Assembly (NCBI RefSeq): GCF_000282655.1
Contig: NZ_AKIV01000086.1
Span: 1 to 50,477, forward strand
Direction: 5' to 3'
DNA from: Polaromonas sp. CF318
Lineage (GTDB): Bacteria; Pseudomonadota; Gammaproteobacteria; Burkholderiales; Burkholderiaceae_C
Length of the DNA stretch: 50,477 nt
Below the pieces are notes generated by a model. The model was not told where the DNA came from and searched no databases. It saw only the letters and a program-made list of their open reading frames with translations. The translations under genes and the position numbers were made by a program. This document shows, piece by piece, positions 18,771 through 25,811 of the stretch. Each line of letters opens with the position of its first letter. Positions within the stretch are counted from its first letter, which is position 1.

Positions 18771-20933
18771 GTGGAAGTTTCATTCAGCAAGGAGATCGAG
18801 TCGCTGCGCATGGGCGCGGGCGAGACTTTTCGCGGCGAAGGCATACTCGCGATCACCAAGGCGCTGCTGCAGTCCGGCGTGGCCTATGTGGGCGGCTACC
18901 AGGGCGCGCCGGTCTCCCACCTGCTGGACGTCATGGTGCAGGCCAAGCCTTATATGGACGAGCTCGGTGTGCATGTGGAGGCCTGCTCCAACGAAGCCTC
19001 CGCCGCGGCCATGCTGGGCGCCTCCATCCACTACCCGCTGCGCGGCGCGGTGACCTGGAAATCCATCGTCGGCACCAACGTCGCCGCCGACGCGCTGTCC
19101 AACCTTTCTTCGCCCGGCGTGCTGGGCGGTGCGCTGATCGTGGTCGGTGAAGACTACGGCGAAGGCGCCAGCGTGATCCAGGAGCGCACCCATGCCTATG
19201 CGCTGAAGTCCTCGATGTGCCTGCTGGATCCGCGCCCGGACCTGGAAAAAATGGTGGAGATGGTCGAGCACGGGTTTCGCCTGTCGGAAGCCTCGAACAT
19301 GCCGGCCATCCTGGAGCTGCGCATACGCGCCTGCCACGTGCGCGGCAGCTTTGCCTGCAAGGACAACCGGCCGCCCGCGATATCGACCCGGCAACTGATG
19401 GCCGAGCCCGCCGCCTTCGACTACGCAAAACTGGCCCACCCGCCGGTCACCTTCCGGCATGAAAAACTCAAAACCCTGGAGCGCATCCCGGCCGCCCGCC
19501 GCTACATCCTGGAGCAGCGGCTCAACGAGCTGATGGACGGCCCGCGCAAAAATCTCGGCCTCATCGTGCAGGGCGGCATCTACAACACGCTGGTCCGGTC
19601 GCTCCAGCAGTTCGGCCTGTGCGATGCCTTCGGCAAAGCTGAAATTCCCATCCTCGTGCTCAACGTCACCTACCCGCTGGTGCCCGAGCAGGTGGCGCAG
19701 TTCGCGCTGGGCAAAGAAGCCATTCTGGTGGTCGAGGAAGGCCAGCCCGAGTACATCGAGCAGGAGATCGCCACCTTCTTGCGCCGGCGCGACGTCAACA
19801 CACGCCTGCACGGCAAGGACATGCTGCCCTCGGGCGGTGAATATTCGGTGGAAGTCGTGGCCGCCGGCCTGGCGGCTTTTATCGCGCGTTACGCGCCCCA
19901 CGTGGACACAGCGGAGGCCACCGGCTGGTTGCAGGACAATGCCGGGCGCCGCGAAGCCGTAGGCCGGCAGATCGAGGCGCAGCTGAACCAGCCCCTGCCG
20001 GCGCGCCCGCCCGGCTTTTGCATAGGCTGCCCGGAGCGGCCGGTGTTTTCCGCGCTCAAGCTCGCCCAGCAGGACGTGGGGCCGGTGCACATCGCGGCCG
20101 ACATCGGCTGCCATGCCTTCGGCACTTTCGCGCCCTTTTCTTTCGGCCACTCCATCCTGGGCTACGGCATGAGCCTGGCCAGCCGCGCCGGCGTGTCGCC
20201 CATGATGGCGCGGCGCACCCTGTCCATCATGGGGGACGGCGGCTTCTGGCACAACGGCCTGCTGACCGGCGTGCAGTCGGCCCTCTTCAACGGCGACGAC
20301 GCGGTGCTGCTGATCTTCAAGAACGGCTACACCTCGGCCACCGGCACGCAGGACATCATCTCTACGCCGGGCGTTGACGCCAAATTCAACGCGGGCGACA
20401 AGCTGCAAAGCCTGACCGGAACCAACACCACCATCGAAAAAACCCTGCAGGGCCTGGGCGTGCAGTGGCTGCGCACGGTGCACACCTACCACGTCGAGGA
20501 AATGCGCCAGACGCTCAACGAGGCCTTCACCACCGGCTTCAACGGCCTGAAGGTCATCATCGCGGAAGGCGAATGCCAGCTCGAGCGCCAGCGCCGCATC
20601 AAGCCCTGGCTGGCCGGCCTGCTCAGGAAGGGCAAGCGGGTGGTACGCGTGAAGTACGGCGTGGACGAAGACGTCTGCAACGGCGACCACGCCTGCATCC
20701 GGCTCTCGGGTTGCCCGACATTGACACTGAAAGACAATCCCGACCCGCTCAAGGTGGACCCGGTGGCCACGGTGATCGACGGCTGCGTCGGCTGCGGTCT
20801 GTGCGGCGCCAACGCGCATGCGGCCACCTTGTGCCCCTCGTTTTACCGCGCCGAAGTCATCCAGAACCCCAAGTGGCACGAACGCCTGCTGGACGGCGTG
20901 CGCGCCGCGCTGGTGCGCGCCATGCAGACATGA
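18771..20933 (+). CDS. iorA: 2-oxoacid (indolepyruvate-type) ferredoxin oxidoreductase, large subunit
   Basis: A 720-residue IorA-type subunit that oxidatively decarboxylates 2-oxo acids to acyl-CoA. The N-terminal pyrimidine-binding domain begins GEGILAITKALLQSGVAYVGGYQGAP. The thiamine-diphosphate site is the IMGDGGFWHNG region (about residues 485-495). The C-terminus carries ferredoxin-like cysteines: CNGDHACIRLSGCP and CVGCGLCGANAHAATLCP. GTG start at 18771 with AGGAG about 7 bases upstream. Aryl-pyruvates are the usual family substrates, but the thioesterase neighbour (23688) hints that aryl-glyoxylates are also possible. Substrate choice is inference. Confidence 0.88.
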   Translation: MEVSFSKEIESLRMGAGETFRGEGILAITKALLQSGVAYVGGYQGAPVSHLLDVMVQAKPYMDELGVHVEACSNEASAAAMLGASIHYPLRGAVTWKSIVGTNVAADALSNLSSPGVLGGALIVVGEDYGEGASVIQERTHAYALKSSMCLLDPRPDLEKMVEMVEHGFRLSEASNMPAILELRIRACHVRGSFACKDNRPPAISTRQLMAEPAAFDYAKLAHPPVTFRHEKLKTLERIPAARRYILEQRLNELMDGPRKNLGLIVQGGIYNTLVRSLQQFGLCDAFGKAEIPILVLNVTYPLVPEQVAQFALGKEAILVVEEGQPEYIEQEIATFLRRRDVNTRLHGKDMLPSGGEYSVEVVAAGLAAFIARYAPHVDTAEATGWLQDNAGRREAVGRQIEAQLNQPLPARPPGFCIGCPERPVFSALKLAQQDVGPVHIAADIGCHAFGTFAPFSFGHSILGYGMSLASRAGVSPMMARRTLSIMGDGGFWHNGLLTGVQSALFNGDDAVLLIFKNGYTSATGTQDIISTPGVDAKFNAGDKLQSLTGTNTTIEKTLQGLGVQWLRTVHTYHVEEMRQTLNEAFTTGFNGLKVIIAEGECQLERQRRIKPWLAGLLRKGKRVVRVKYGVDEDVCNGDHACIRLSGCPTLTLKDNPDPLKVDPVATVIDGCVGCGLCGANAHAATLCPSFYRAEVIQNPKWHERLLDGVRAALVRAMQT

Positions 20934-21019
20934 CCCCCACGCTTGCCACTTCGTGTGCTGTGCTGCCCCCCGAGGGGGCCGCGTTTTGCCTCGGGGCGGC
21001 CCGGCGGCAAAACCTCTCG
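20934..21019 (+). repeat. GC-rich hairpin repeat, copy 1
   Basis: The sequence between iorA and iorB starts CCCCCACGCTTGCCACTTCG and contains GCCCCCCGAGGGGGC, a perfect GC hairpin, followed by a CCTCGGGGCGG stretch. The same order of motifs recurs at 50289-50360. I recall this kind of element as a widely scattered intergenic repeat in Comamonadaceae. It sits inside an apparent operon, so it may act on the mRNA. Confidence 0.75.
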
Positions 21020-21027
21020 CAATAAAC

Positions 21028-22635
21028 ATGAATCAACAAAAACCCATCACCTTGCTGATTTGCGCCCTGGGCGGCGAAGGCGGCGGCGTGCTGACCGAAT
21101 GGCTGGTCGACATCGCACTGGCCAGCGGCTACGCGGCGCAAAGCACCTCCATTCCCGGCGTGGCGCAGCGCACCGGCGCGACGACCTATTACCTGGAGGT
21201 GTTCCCGGTGCCGCTGGCCGAGCTGCAAGGCCGGCGCCCGGTGTTCAGCCTGAACCCCGTGCCCGGCGCGCTCGACAGCATCGTGTCGTCCGAGCTGCTG
21301 GAAACCGCGCGCCAGATCGGCAACGGCATGAGTTCGCCGCAGCGTACCCTGGTCATCACCTCCAGCAGCCGCACGCTGACCACGGCCGAACGCGTGGTGC
21401 CCGGCGACGGCCGCACCGCGGACGCGCCGCTGCTGCAGGCCATCGCGGCGCAAAGCAGGGCCAGCCAGGTGCTGGACATGGGCCGGATCGCCAAGGACTG
21501 CGGCACGGTGGTCAGCGCCGTGATGCTGGGCGCGATTGCCGGCAGCGGCCTGCTGCCCTTTGCGCGCGAGGCCTATGAAACCGTCATCCGGCACGGCGGC
21601 AAAGGCGCCGAGGCCAGCCTGCGCGGCTTTGACCGGGCGTTCGGGCAGGTCGGCGCGCAACGCGCGCAAACAGCCCTGGTCACCGGGCTGCTGTCCGGCC
21701 CGGATCCGCTTGCGCCCGTCCCCAAAGGGCTGGAGGCCGACCTGGCCCGCATCTTTCCGCAGCCGGTGCACGAGATGCTGGCCCTGGGCCATGCGCGCAT
21801 GCTGGAGTACCAGGACCGTGGCTACGCCGACCTCTATGTGCGGCGCCTGCGGCAGGTGCTGGCGGCCGAGCAGCTGGCCGACCCCGCCGCCGCGCAGGGC
21901 TATGCCACCACGCGCGAGATGGCGCGCTGGCTGGCGCTGTGGATGGCGTTTGACGACATCGTGCGCGTTGCCGACCTCAAAAGCAGTGCCGGCCGCTGGC
22001 GGCGCGTCAGCGGCGAGGCCGGGGCGGGCGCGGACGACCTGCTGCGGGTCTACGACCACTTCAAACCCGGCGCGGCTGAATTCGCCGCCTTGCTGCCCCA
22101 GGGCCTGGCCGCGCGCGTCACCCGCTGGGACCGCTCGCGCGTGGCCAGGGGCAAGGCGGCCTGGGCCGTGCCGCTGAAGGTGGGCACGCACTCCGTCCTC
22201 GGCATGCTGTCGCTGCGCCTGCTGGCCAGCCTGAAGTGGCTGCGCGTGCGCGGCAGCCGTTTCGCCACGGAGCAGGCGTTGATCGAGCAATGGCTGGCGG
22301 GTGTCGTGAAAGGCAGCCGGCAACATTGGCGGCTGGGCCACGAGATCGCGCTGTGCGGCCGCCTGATCAAGGGCTACGGCAGCACCAACGAGCGCGGCAA
22401 GGACAACCTCATGCATGTGCTGGAGCACCTGGCCGCGGGTGCGCCCTTTGCCTCGGACGAATTGCGCGCCGCCGCCATTGCCCAGGCGCGCGGCGCGGCG
22501 CTGGAGGACGAAGCCGGCAAGGCGCTCGACCAGGCGTTGCTGCGCCACGGTGCGCCGGCGCGCCCCGTCAAGGCGCAACCGATCCGGTGGGTGGACAACC
22601 CGCACCGCAAATCACGCGCCGCCAAGGCGATTTGA
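21028..22635 (+). CDS. iorB: 2-oxoacid ferredoxin oxidoreductase, gamma-type subunit with C-terminal extension
   Basis: A 535-residue partner of IorA. The N-terminal about 190 residues are the pyruvate-oxidoreductase gamma-type domain (LLICALGGEGGGVLTEW and STSIPGVAQRTGATTYY). The remaining roughly 330 residues resemble the C-terminal domain (DUF6537-like) found at the end of large fused aerobic indolepyruvate oxidoreductases, making this protein more than twice as long as archaeal IorB. The ATG at 21028 gives the conserved N-terminus. Electron acceptor unknown; no ferredoxin gene is adjacent. Confidence 0.85.
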   Translation: MNQQKPITLLICALGGEGGGVLTEWLVDIALASGYAAQSTSIPGVAQRTGATTYYLEVFPVPLAELQGRRPVFSLNPVPGALDSIVSSELLETARQIGNGMSSPQRTLVITSSSRTLTTAERVVPGDGRTADAPLLQAIAAQSRASQVLDMGRIAKDCGTVVSAVMLGAIAGSGLLPFAREAYETVIRHGGKGAEASLRGFDRAFGQVGAQRAQTALVTGLLSGPDPLAPVPKGLEADLARIFPQPVHEMLALGHARMLEYQDRGYADLYVRRLRQVLAAEQLADPAAAQGYATTREMARWLALWMAFDDIVRVADLKSSAGRWRRVSGEAGAGADDLLRVYDHFKPGAAEFAALLPQGLAARVTRWDRSRVARGKAAWAVPLKVGTHSVLGMLSLRLLASLKWLRVRGSRFATEQALIEQWLAGVVKGSRQHWRLGHEIALCGRLIKGYGSTNERGKDNLMHVLEHLAAGAPFASDELRAAAIAQARGAALEDEAGKALDQALLRHGAPARPVKAQPIRWVDNPHRKSRAAKAI

Positions 22636-22672
22636 AGCACCCCGTTCGAACCCAAAAAAAAGGAGACGCCCC

Positions 22673-23680
22673 ATGAAACTTCACGTCCTATCCAGCCTGC
22701 GCGCACTGCCGATGCTGGCGCTGGTCGCCGCCAGCATGTTTCCCGTCGCCCGGGCACAAACCGCCTCCGCGCCCTCCGGACACGCATGGCCGGCCAAACC
22801 GATCCGCCTCATCGTCAACTTTCCACCGGGAGGCGCGGCCGACCAGCTGGCGCGCGCCATCGGCGTGCCGCTGGCCGATGTCCTGGGCCAGCCGGTGGTC
22901 ATCGAAAACCGCGCGGGCGCCAACGGCAATATCGGCGGCGAGGTGGTCGCCAAAGCCCCGGCTGACGGCTACACGCTGCTGATGAGTTCGGGCGGCATGG
23001 TCTCCGTCAATCCGCACCTTTACCCCAAAATGGCGTTTGACCCGGCCAAGGACCTGACGCCCGTGGCGGCCGCGGCGCGCGTGCTGGTGTTTCTGGAGGT
23101 GAAACCAACGCTTCCGGCCGGCAATATCAAGGAGTTCCTGGCCTACCTGAAGGCGAATCCCGGCAAATTGTCTTTCGGCTCGCCGGGCAACGGCAGCTCG
23201 CCCCACCTCGCGGCCGAGATGATGAAAGCCCAGGCCAACCTGTACGCCGTGCACGTGCCCTACCGCGGCGCGGCCCCGGCCATGCAGGACCTGCTCGGCG
23301 GGCAGCTCGATTTCATGTTCGATCCGGGCATAGGCCTGCAGCATGTGAAAGCCGGCAAGCTCAAGCTGCTGGCCGTGGGCAGCGCCAAACGCTCGCCCCT
23401 GTTCCCTGACGTGCCCACACTGGAGGAAGCCGGCCTCAAGGGTTTTGATGCCGACACCTGGTTCGGCTTCTACGCGCCAGCCGGCACACCGGCCGATGTG
23501 GTCGGCCGGCTGAACCGCGAGATCAACAAAATCCTCGGCACCCAGGCGGTGCGCGACCGCATCTCGGCGATCGGCGGTGTGCCGGCGCCCATGTCGCCGG
23601 CGGACTTCGGCAGTCGGGCCGCGATCGACGGCACGCGTTTTGGCGCGCTGATCCGGGCACGCAACATCAAGGGTGACTGA
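22673..23680 (+). CDS. Bug/TctC-family periplasmic binding protein
   Basis: A 335-residue tripartite-tricarboxylate-type binding protein. A signal peptide (about residues 1-28, cleavage after VARA) precedes the family start WPAKPIRLIVNFPPGGAADQLAR. DGYTLLMSS, VPYRGAAPAMQDLLGGQLDF and PDVPTLEEAGLKGF are standard Bug landmarks. A good AAAGGAGA lies about six bases before the ATG. No TctA or TctB membrane gene occurs in the window. Its place after iorAB suggests that it captures the aromatic acid metabolised by that cluster (inference). Confidence 0.92.
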   Translation: MKLHVLSSLRALPMLALVAASMFPVARAQTASAPSGHAWPAKPIRLIVNFPPGGAADQLARAIGVPLADVLGQPVVIENRAGANGNIGGEVVAKAPADGYTLLMSSGGMVSVNPHLYPKMAFDPAKDLTPVAAAARVLVFLEVKPTLPAGNIKEFLAYLKANPGKLSFGSPGNGSSPHLAAEMMKAQANLYAVHVPYRGAAPAMQDLLGGQLDFMFDPGIGLQHVKAGKLKLLAVGSAKRSPLFPDVPTLEEAGLKGFDADTWFGFYAPAGTPADVVGRLNREINKILGTQAVRDRISAIGGVPAPMSPADFGSRAAIDGTRFGALIRARNIKGD

Positions 23681-23687
23681 ATCCGGC

Positions 23688-24107
23688 ATGAGCAAACAGA
23701 TCACCCACACGGTGCGCGTGGAGTTTGGCGACTGCGATCCCGCCGGCATCGTGTGGTTTCCCAATTTTTTCCGCTGGATAGACGCCGCGTCGCGCCGCTT
23801 TTTTGTGCAATGCGGCGTGCCTTCATGGCGGGAAACCGAAAAAACATGGGGCGTGATCGGCACGCCGCTGGTGGACACTCACTCGCGTTTTGTCTGCACC
23901 GCCACCTATGGCGACGCACTGGCCATCCACACGAGCATTCCTGAATGGAGGGCGAAAAGCTTTGTGCAGCGCTACCGTGTGATGCGCGGTGAACAACTGA
24001 TCATGGAATGCGAGGAGGTACGGATTTTCGCCGGGCGGCGCGAGGGTGAGCCCACAAGCATCCGGGCTTTGCCGATACCGCCGGAAATCAGGAAGCTCTG
24101 CGGCTAA
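23688..24107 (+). CDS. 4-hydroxybenzoyl-CoA-type thioesterase
   Basis: A 139-residue hot-dog thioesterase. The segment FGDCDPAGIVWFPNFF carries Asp17, the catalytic residue of the Pseudomonas 4-hydroxybenzoyl-CoA thioesterase; the following FRWIDAASRRFF, GTPLVDTHSRF and TATYGD segments also match that enzyme closely from memory. It would hydrolyse an aryl-CoA to the free acid. The start at 23688 gives the conserved length; an in-frame GTG at 23673 overlaps the Bug stop. It ends the iorA-iorB-Bug-thioesterase cluster. Confidence 0.87.
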   Translation: MSKQITHTVRVEFGDCDPAGIVWFPNFFRWIDAASRRFFVQCGVPSWRETEKTWGVIGTPLVDTHSRFVCTATYGDALAIHTSIPEWRAKSFVQRYRVMRGEQLIMECEEVRIFAGRREGEPTSIRALPIPPEIRKLCG

Positions 24108-24121
24108 GCCCATGGAATGAA

Positions 24122-24210
24122 TTTATCCACAGATTTCGCAGATTTACGCAGATAAAGACAAATACAAATATCTTGTTTTAATCTGCGTAAATCTGCGGAT
24201 ATGAATCTGC
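24122..24210. repeat. Palindromic intergenic repeat, copy C
   Basis: It lies between the convergent thioesterase and NRAMP genes. The left arm (24122-24160) has ATCCACAGATT, TCGCAGATT and TACGCAGAT; the right arm (24176-24210) has ATCTGCGTAA and ATCTGCGGAT. The loop AAGACAAATACAAATATCTT is the reverse complement of the copy B loop with a few changes. A second small hairpin, CTCCCTCCTCCGGGAGAGAG, follows at 24210-24229; a similar sequence occurs near 1383-1407. Confidence 0.85.
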
Positions 24211-24232
24211 TCCCTCCTCCGGGAGAGAGGAT

Positions 24233-25495
24233 TTAACCCAGCGGACGAAACAAATCCAGCATCATCATCAGCACCGCAAACCCCATCACCACCACGCCGC
24301 CCCAGCCGAACCAGGTGGTCTTCAAGCCCGAGGTGAACTTGCCCATCACCGCCTTGCGGCTCGCCAGCAGCATCAGGCCGGCCATGATGGGCACGGCCAC
24401 CACGCCGTTGATCACCGCACTCCAGTACAGCGCCTTCATCGGGTCTATGGTGGTGAAGTCCATGCCGGTGCCCACCACGGTGGCGATAACGATGATGGCG
24501 TAAAAGCGCTTGGCCTCGTACCAGTGGCGCTCCAGACCCTCGGGCCAGCCGAAGGCTTCGGCCACCGCGTAGGCGGCCGACGAGGCCAGCACCGGCACGG
24601 CCAGCAGGCCGGTGGCGATGATGCCGCCGGCAAACAGCGCGAAGGCAAAGTCGCCGGCCAGTGGGCGCAGGGCCTGTGCCGCCTGCGCGGCCGAGGTCAC
24701 ATCGTGGATGCCTGCCGTGTACAGGACCGCCCCGCCCAGCACCATGATGAAAAAGGCGATGGCATTCGAGAAAAACATGCCGATGTAGGTGTCGCGCTTG
24801 ACGCGGCGCAGGTCGCGGCGCACTTCCTGCTCCGAGCCGCGCCCCGCGCCCTTCAGGCGCAGTTCCTCGACTTCCTGCGAAGCCTGCCAGAAGAACAGAT
24901 AGGGCGAGATCGTGGTGCCCAGTAGCGCGACGATCATCATCCAGTAGCCCGAGGTCCATTGCAGCTTGGGAATCACCAGGTCGTGCAGCACCTGGCCCCA
25001 CTGCACCTGCACCAGGAACACGGCAATCACATAGGCAAACAGGAACAGCGTCAGCCACTTGAGAATGGGGGCCAGCTTGCGGTAGGGCACAAACACCTGA
25101 AGCAGCACCGTGATGATGCCGAAAGCCACCGCATGGAAATGGTCGCCGCCGCCCATCGCGAGCTGCAGCGCCTCGCCCATGGCGGCGATGTCGGCCGCGA
25201 TGTTGATGGTGTTGGCGACCACCAGCAAAAACACCATGCTCATCAGGAAGGCCCGCGGCGTGTGCTCGCGCAGGTTGGCCGCCACGCCCTTGCCCGTGAC
25301 GCGCCCTATGCGGGCGCTGACCAGCTGGATGGCGATCATGAAGGGCAGCGACAAAAACACCGTCCAGAGCAGGCCGGTGCCGAACTGCGCCCCCGCCTGC
25401 GTGTAGGTGGCGATGCCGGATGGGTCGTCGTCGGCGGCGCCGGTGACCACGCCGGGGCCGACATGGCGCAGGAAGGAGGGGATGCGGTTCAACAT
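24233..25495 (-). CDS. NRAMP-family metal transporter, atypical
   Basis: A 420-residue membrane protein with about 11 helices. Helix 1 begins HVGPGVVTGAADDDPSGIATY, the NRAMP position where manganese/iron transporters have DPGN; here it is DPSG. Helix 6 reads LGTTISPYLFFWQASQE and lacks the methionine that coordinates soft metals in typical family members. The protein may therefore carry another ion such as magnesium, as described for NRMT-type relatives (inference). The ATG at 25495 starts MLNRIPSFLRHVGPG; the frame remains open far upstream, but that extension is antisense to ccoN. Convergent with the thioesterase gene. Confidence 0.85.
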   Translation of the reverse strand: MLNRIPSFLRHVGPGVVTGAADDDPSGIATYTQAGAQFGTGLLWTVFLSLPFMIAIQLVSARIGRVTGKGVAANLREHTPRAFLMSMVFLLVVANTINIAADIAAMGEALQLAMGGGDHFHAVAFGIITVLLQVFVPYRKLAPILKWLTLFLFAYVIAVFLVQVQWGQVLHDLVIPKLQWTSGYWMMIVALLGTTISPYLFFWQASQEVEELRLKGAGRGSEQEVRRDLRRVKRDTYIGMFFSNAIAFFIMVLGGAVLYTAGIHDVTSAAQAAQALRPLAGDFAFALFAGGIIATGLLAVPVLASSAAYAVAEAFGWPEGLERHWYEAKRFYAIIVIATVVGTGMDFTTIDPMKALYWSAVINGVVAVPIMAGLMLLASRKAVMGKFTSGLKTTWFGWGGVVVMGFAVLMMMLDLFRPLG

Positions 25496-25582
25496 GCGCG
25501 CGAGGCTAACACGGCTTGATGAGGCGAAACTTAATTCGTACAAAAACCGCAGGCGCACATCCCTGCCTGCCGCACCGGGCGC

Positions 25583-25605
25583 AAAAAAGCTACAGAATTC
25601 ATAGC
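25583..25605. repeat. Short GCTA...TAGC palindrome upstream of ccoN
   Basis: The near-palindrome GCTACAGAATTCATAGC follows an A-run at 25583-25588. It resembles a short AT-rich motif I recall scattered between genes in Comamonadaceae. The rest of the 312-base gap between the NRAMP and ccoN starts holds no convincing gene except the tiny frame at 25755; promoters for both genes must lie here, but I could not identify a confident FNR/ANR box. Confidence 0.35.
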
Positions 25606-25754
25606 AGGCCGTGCGTTCCAGGCATATGGGCTGGCCTGCACAAAGCCAAAGGCGTAGGATGGGCGCTCCGCACCAGGCGCTCACCGCCTGCGCGACTCGG
25701 GATGCCAGTGGAAGCTTCGCCATGGCGAAGACTCCCTTCACGACCGGAGGACTC

Positions 25755-25811
25755 ATGACAGTTTCACCACGAACCAGCGGCCAGGCCGCGCAGACTGAAG
25801 AGGCCGCATGA
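25755..25811 (+). CDS. Possible 18-residue leader peptide before ccoN
   Basis: A short frame encoding MTVSPRTSGQAAQTEEAA has GGAGG four bases before its ATG and overlaps the ccoN start as ATGA. The ribosome-site spacing is short, and ccoN has its own GAAGAGG, so the peptide may be chance. Its possible role would be translational coupling. Conservation in relatives would decide. Confidence 0.3.
   Translation: MTVSPRTSGQAAQTEEAA

Noticed and set aside
18780..21029. Long minus-strand frame opposite iorA
   Set aside because: Antisense to a clear enzyme gene with intact motifs; low-complexity His/Gly/Ala composition.
20857..22605. Long minus-strand frame opposite iorB
   Set aside because: Same reasons: antisense shadow of a recognised gene.
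25496..25807. FNR/ANR box upstream of ccoN
   Set aside because: Only TTGAT half-sites without a matching second half at the right spacing.
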